The notes under the pieces: model-generated | The model's database searches: none | What the model was told of the DNA's origin: nothing | What the model saw: the letters and a program-made list of their open reading frames with translations, nothing else | Shown: in pieces, positions 5,172 to 7,614 of the stretch | Position numbering within the stretch: position 1 is the stretch's first letter | How the letters are laid out: each line of letters opens with the position of its first letter | Program-made: the position numbers and the translations under genes | From: Sulfurovum sp. | GTDB taxonomy: Bacteria; Campylobacterota; Campylobacteria; Campylobacterales; Sulfurovaceae | Direction: 5' to 3' | NCBI GenBank assembly: GCA_026985755.1 | Contig: JALSPX010000245.1 | Location: 1 to 7,614 of the forward strand | Length of the DNA stretch: 7,614 nucleotides

Positions 5172-5943
5172 AGTTGGTGTTTTTGATTCTGGTTTGGGTG
5201 GGCTGACAGTTGTTCAGGCACTGAAGCAGGTAATCAAAAATATCGAACTTTTTTATATTGCAGATACCAAACATGCACCTTATGGTGAAAAAACACATGC
5301 AGAAATCCTCCAATACTCTTTAGATATTACAGACTATTTTATCAAACATCATGAGATAGATGCTCTGGTAGTAGCATGTAATACGGCAACATCAGCAGCC
5401 ATCACAACGCTACGAGAAAAGTATCCCACCTTAATATTAGTCGGTACAGAACCTGCTATTAAGCCAGCGATTGAACAAACCAAAACATCAAATGTGGGTG
5501 TCCTTGCAACCCCTGCAACACTTAGTGGTGATAAATATCAGACCTTGGTAGAAACACTTTCTAGTATGAAGCAGGTAAAACTTTTTGAGCAAGCCTGTCC
5601 AGGCTTGGTGGAGCATATAGAAAATGCTACATTGGAGAGTAGGGAATGTATGGCACTTTTAGAGACATGGATTTCACCTATGCGTGATGAAGATGTGGAT
5701 ACTATTGTATTAGGATGTACACACTATCCTTTGGCAAGTGAAGTCATTAAGAAGATGATGCAAAAAGAGGTGATTCTGTTGGATTCAGGTAAAGCGATTG
5801 CACAAAGATTACTGATGTTACTACGTGAAAAAGGGCATAAAAATGAGGGTTTATTGCACGAAACATTTTATACCACTGGAGTCATAGACCAAAAAGTGGT
5901 CAAAAGACTTGTAGGGAGAGATATAAAACTTATAACCCTATAA
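5152..5943 (+). CDS. murI: Glutamate racemase
   Basis: A cytoplasmic cofactor-independent enzyme converting L-glutamate to D-glutamate for peptidoglycan. It has 263 residues, normal for the family. VFDSGLGGLTV (10-20) holds the active-site Asp12-Ser13, DTKHAPYGEK (38-47) is the conserved loop, VVACNTATS (73-81) holds the first catalytic cysteine Cys76, and VLGCTHYPL (186-194) holds the second, Cys189, with His191. The ATG at 5152 is the best in-frame start: a TGA at 5146-5148 closes the frame upstream, and family proteins begin a few residues before the VFDSG block. No good Shine-Dalgarno sequence precedes it, only the heptamer repeat and the rho hairpin, so translation may be weak or coupled to rho (29 bp gap). 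The 3' end overlaps trpS by 6 bp. Confidence 0.97.
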   Translation: MRNEKLKVGVFDSGLGGLTVVQALKQVIKNIELFYIADTKHAPYGEKTHAEILQYSLDITDYFIKHHEIDALVVACNTATSAAITTLREKYPTLILVGTEPAIKPAIEQTKTSNVGVLATPATLSGDKYQTLVETLSSMKQVKLFEQACPGLVEHIENATLESRECMALLETWISPMRDEDVDTIVLGCTHYPLASEVIKKMMQKEVILLDSGKAIAQRLLMLLREKGHKNEGLLHETFYTTGVIDQKVVKRLVGRDIKLITL

Positions 5944-6897
5944 TCCTATAGCCTCTCGTACTTTTTCCATTTTGTTTTGGGCAATGGCTTGTGCTTTTTT
6001 TGCACCCATAGCCAAAATATCATTCACCTCATCCATATGTGAAAGATAATACTCTCGTTTTTCTCTAGCCTCAGCTAACTCTTCCCAGATGAGTTCCTTT
6101 AGATATTTTTTAAAGTGTCCATAGCCTTCTTTACCACTATGATAACGTAGTTGTAGTTCAAGCTTTTCTCGGCTATCTAAAAAGAGAGATGCCAAAGCAA
6201 AAATATTATCCTCTTCCCACTCTAAAGGTTCTCCTAGTGGGGTTGAGGAGGAGATAATCTTGTTACATCTTTTTTGTAGGGCTTTTTCATCCATAAAAAG
6301 GTCAATAGCATTGTCATACGATTTGGACATCTTTTGACCATCTATTCCTGGGATAGTAGCAACATTTGCTTGCACTAGATGTTCGGGTAATGTAAAAATT
6401 TCACCATATTCGTTGTTAAATTTTATAGCCATATCTCGTGTCATTTCTACGTGTTGGATTTGGTCTTTGCCTACAGGTACTTTTTGTGTATCAAAGAGTA
6501 AAATGTCTGCTGCCATAAGCACAGGATAACTAAAAAGTGCATGATTTGCGGAGATACCTTTAGCTACCTTGTCTTTGTATGAATGTGCACGTTCTAGTAA
6601 TCCCATGGGTGTAAACTTGGAGAGTATCCAGTAGAGTTCAAGCACTTCAGGTACATGGCTCTGTACCCAAAAGGTGGTTTTGTTAGGGTCTATACCTATG
6701 GAGAGGTAGTCTATGGCTGCATCTATGGTGTATTGTTTGAGTGTGGCTGCATCTTTAGAGGTGGTGAGTGAATGGTAGTTGGCTATAAAAGTAAAAAGTT
6801 CATGTTCCTCTTGCAACTCCACCATTGGTTTCATCGCCCCAAAATAGTTTCCTATATGAAGTTTTCCCGAAGCTTGTATCCCTGTAAGTACACGCAT
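5938..6897 (-). CDS. trpS: Tryptophanyl-tRNA synthetase
   Basis: A class I aminoacyl-tRNA synthetase that charges tRNA-Trp with tryptophan using ATP; cytoplasmic, usually a homodimer. It has 319 residues, near the usual bacterial length. TGIQASGKLHIGNYFGA (5-21) contains the HIGH-type signature (HIGN at 14-17). The KMSKS signature is intact at 189-193 in IDGQKMSKSYDN. LMAADILLF (127-135) and VPVGKDQIQHVEMTRDMA (140-157) form the tryptophan and adenylate site region. ATG at 6897-6895 is preceded by AGGAG (6907-6903) with five bases between. The gene converges on murI: its TAG (5940-5938) lies inside the last codons of murI. A TATAAT about 25 bases upstream likely drives it alone. Confidence 0.98.
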   Translation of the reverse strand: MRVLTGIQASGKLHIGNYFGAMKPMVELQEEHELFTFIANYHSLTTSKDAATLKQYTIDAAIDYLSIGIDPNKTTFWVQSHVPEVLELYWILSKFTPMGLLERAHSYKDKVAKGISANHALFSYPVLMAADILLFDTQKVPVGKDQIQHVEMTRDMAIKFNNEYGEIFTLPEHLVQANVATIPGIDGQKMSKSYDNAIDLFMDEKALQKRCNKIISSSTPLGEPLEWEEDNIFALASLFLDSREKLELQLRYHSGKEGYGHFKKYLKELIWEELAEAREKREYYLSHMDEVNDILAMGAKKAQAIAQNKMEKVREAIGL

Positions 6898-6922
6898 AAT
6901 CTCTCCTGTAATAATTTATGTA

Positions 6923-6928
6923 ATTATA
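6923..6928 (-). promoter_or_regulatory. -10 element for trpS
   Basis: Reading the minus strand, GCTATAAT gives a perfect TATAAT (6928-6923) about 25 bases before the trpS start, so the leader would be about 20 nt. No TTGACA-like -35 is seen; that position falls in the heptamer repeat at 6935-6969. Confidence 0.6.
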
Positions 6929-6934
6929 GCAGGA

Positions 6935-6969
6935 GAATTAGGAATTAGGAATGAGGAATGAGGAATTTG
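6935..6969. repeat. Five-unit heptamer tandem repeat (GAATTAG/GAATGAG)
   Basis: Units are GAATTAG, GAATTAG, GAATGAG, GAATGAG and GAATTTG, contiguous and in register. This resembles the short tandem heptamers scattered between genes in several bacterial groups. It sits where the spacer and -35 of the trpS promoter would be, so a change in copy number could alter that promoter. The rest of the gap (6970-7030) shows nothing I can name. Confidence 0.8.
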
Positions 6970-7031
6970 TGATATTTTAGATGCAATCATCACCATGCTC
7001 TTCGTGCGGTAATATATAGGTAATTCGTTTT

Positions 7032-7040
7032 TGTTATAAT
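7032..7040 (+). promoter_or_regulatory. Extended -10 promoter for the small membrane-protein gene
   Basis: TGTTATAAT is a perfect extended -10 behind a T-run (7028-7032). The start would be near 7047, about 25 bases before the ATG at 7072. This is the main support for transcription of the small gene. Confidence 0.65.
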
Positions 7041-7071
7041 CCGAAGTGAAAATAAATTAAGGAATTTTAAA

Positions 7072-7290
7072 ATGATATTTATAAGATTATATATAAGTGC
7101 TATCGTTGTAATATGGTTTTCTTTTGGTACGATATTGTGGCTCAACCCTATGATGTCGAGTCAAAATAAATTGAAACATACTATAGGATATATGGTGCAA
7201 AAAGCAAAAAAGATTCCCAAAAGTGAATCACATTATTTAAAGTGCATCCTCATCCATTCTCTGCCCATGTTTTCGGGGGACAATGTCTAA
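7072..7290 (+). CDS. Predicted small single-span membrane protein, unknown function
   Basis: Encodes 72 residues. Residues 4-24 form one hydrophobic segment (IRLYISAIVVIWFSFGTILWL). A basic polar part with KLKHTIGYMVQKAKKIPKSE follows. I do not recognise a family. Support comes from the perfect extended -10 at 7032-7040 and AAGGA (7059-7063) eight bases before the ATG. The last 18 codons run antisense into the 3' end of der (overlap 7237-7290), and that part, SLPMFSGDNV in particular, looks like chance translation of the opposite strand. The gene may therefore be a remnant that lost its original 3' end, or a genuine small protein with a convergent overlap. No signal-peptidase site is obvious, so a membrane anchor is more likely than secretion. 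Confidence 0.5.
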   Translation: MIFIRLYISAIVVIWFSFGTILWLNPMMSSQNKLKHTIGYMVQKAKKIPKSESHYLKCILIHSLPMFSGDNV

Positions 7291-7614
7291 GGGCACACCC
7301 TCAAAGTCAAATTTTTCTCTAAAGAAGTTAGCCAGATAGCGTATGTATGAAAAATGTAGGTACTCTGGGCGGTTGGTGATAAGGGCGATTTTGGGTGGTT
7401 TGGTCTCATATTGTGTAGCAAATTTTATATTGACCACAGCACCATGATGTGATGGTACATGGTGTCGACGTATTGCTGCACGTAGGGTATCGTTGAGTTC
7501 TGAGGTAGGGATACGTCTTTTGTATCGCCCATAGATATCTACGATTTGATCGAGTATCTTATTGACACGCAGTCCTGTCTTGGCAGAGATAGTGATAAAA
7601 GGTGCGTAGTGTAG
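7237..7614 (-). CDS. der: Ribosome-associated GTPase Der/EngA (C-terminal 125 residues, 5' part beyond the window)
   Basis: The minus-strand frame is open from 7614 to the TAA at 7239-7237. The fragment begins at the end of the second GTPase domain, with the G5 motif in FITISAKTG. The C-terminal KH-like domain follows: RRIPTSELNDTLRAAI, VNIKFATQYETKPPKIALITN, HFSYIRYLANFFREKFDFEGVPL. These are hallmarks of Der, an essential tandem-GTPase that helps mature the 50S ribosomal subunit. The family usually ends soon after the FEGVPL segment and a short basic stretch; here an extra acidic end (QRMDEDAL) is present. The reading continues upstream of GTG 7437, so that codon is not the start. It faces the small membrane-protein gene and overlaps its 3' end by 54 bp. 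No terminator hairpin is visible after the stop. Confidence 0.94.
   Translation of the reverse strand, partial: LHYAPFITISAKTGLRVNKILDQIVDIYGRYKRRIPTSELNDTLRAAIRRHHVPSHHGAVVNIKFATQYETKPPKIALITNRPEYLHFSYIRYLANFFREKFDFEGVPLDIVPRKHGQRMDEDAL

Noticed and set aside
6969..6993. GTGAT...ATCAC dyad resembling a CRP/FNR site
   Set aside because: The half-sites are 15 bp apart, too far for the usual CRP/FNR spacing of 4-6 bp, and no promoter is placed suitably.
1..7614. CRISPR arrays, tRNA or rRNA genes, insertion sequences, attachment sites
   Set aside because: No spaced direct repeats, cloverleaf, transposase motif or long terminal inverted repeats were seen on either strand.

Overview
The window looks like chromosomal DNA of a Campylobacterota (Epsilonproteobacteria) species, probably Sulfurovum-like. 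The grounds are the Rho sequence, with its P-loop variant APPRTGKTELL, a CcoI/FixI-type copper ATPase, AT-rich DNA, AAGGA-type ribosome binding sites and TGTTATAAT-type promoters behind T-rich stretches. This is inferred from protein resemblance and style; no database search was possible.

Layout. Positions 1-965 (minus) hold the N-terminal 321 codons of a P1B-type copper ATPase of the CcoI/FixI group, with a TTG start. A 239-bp divergent gap follows. It holds an 18-bp inverted repeat, an extended -10 promoter, a c-di-GMP-I (GEMM-I) riboswitch aptamer and an intrinsic terminator whose 5' arm overlaps the aptamer's closing stem. Downstream lie two secreted proteins in series: a CAP/SCP-domain protein with an Ig-like region and type-3 thrombospondin calcium repeats (1205-2734), and a trypsin-like S1 serine protease with signal peptide, propeptide and complete triad (2826-3680). 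Both end in the same short motif, PVMxx(D/N)IxIxVP, which I do not recognise as a named sorting signal. A 13-bp inverted repeat covers the protease's ribosome binding site and start codon.

The housekeeping block follows: rho (3794-5122) behind a consensus sigma-70 promoter and a 15-nt palindrome, murI (5152-5943), and convergent trpS (6897-5938), which overlaps murI by 6 bp. Past trpS are a heptamer tandem repeat, a promoter and a predicted small membrane protein (7072-7290). The window ends in the C-terminal 125 residues of the GTPase Der/EngA (minus strand).

The part most likely to be new is the 1.05-3.68 kb module. It appears to be a second-messenger-controlled pair of exported proteins carrying a common C-terminal tail. 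My reading of the RNA folding is that c-di-GMP would prevent termination and turn the module on. The rest is ordinary core genome, with small repeats and structures at the gene boundaries.
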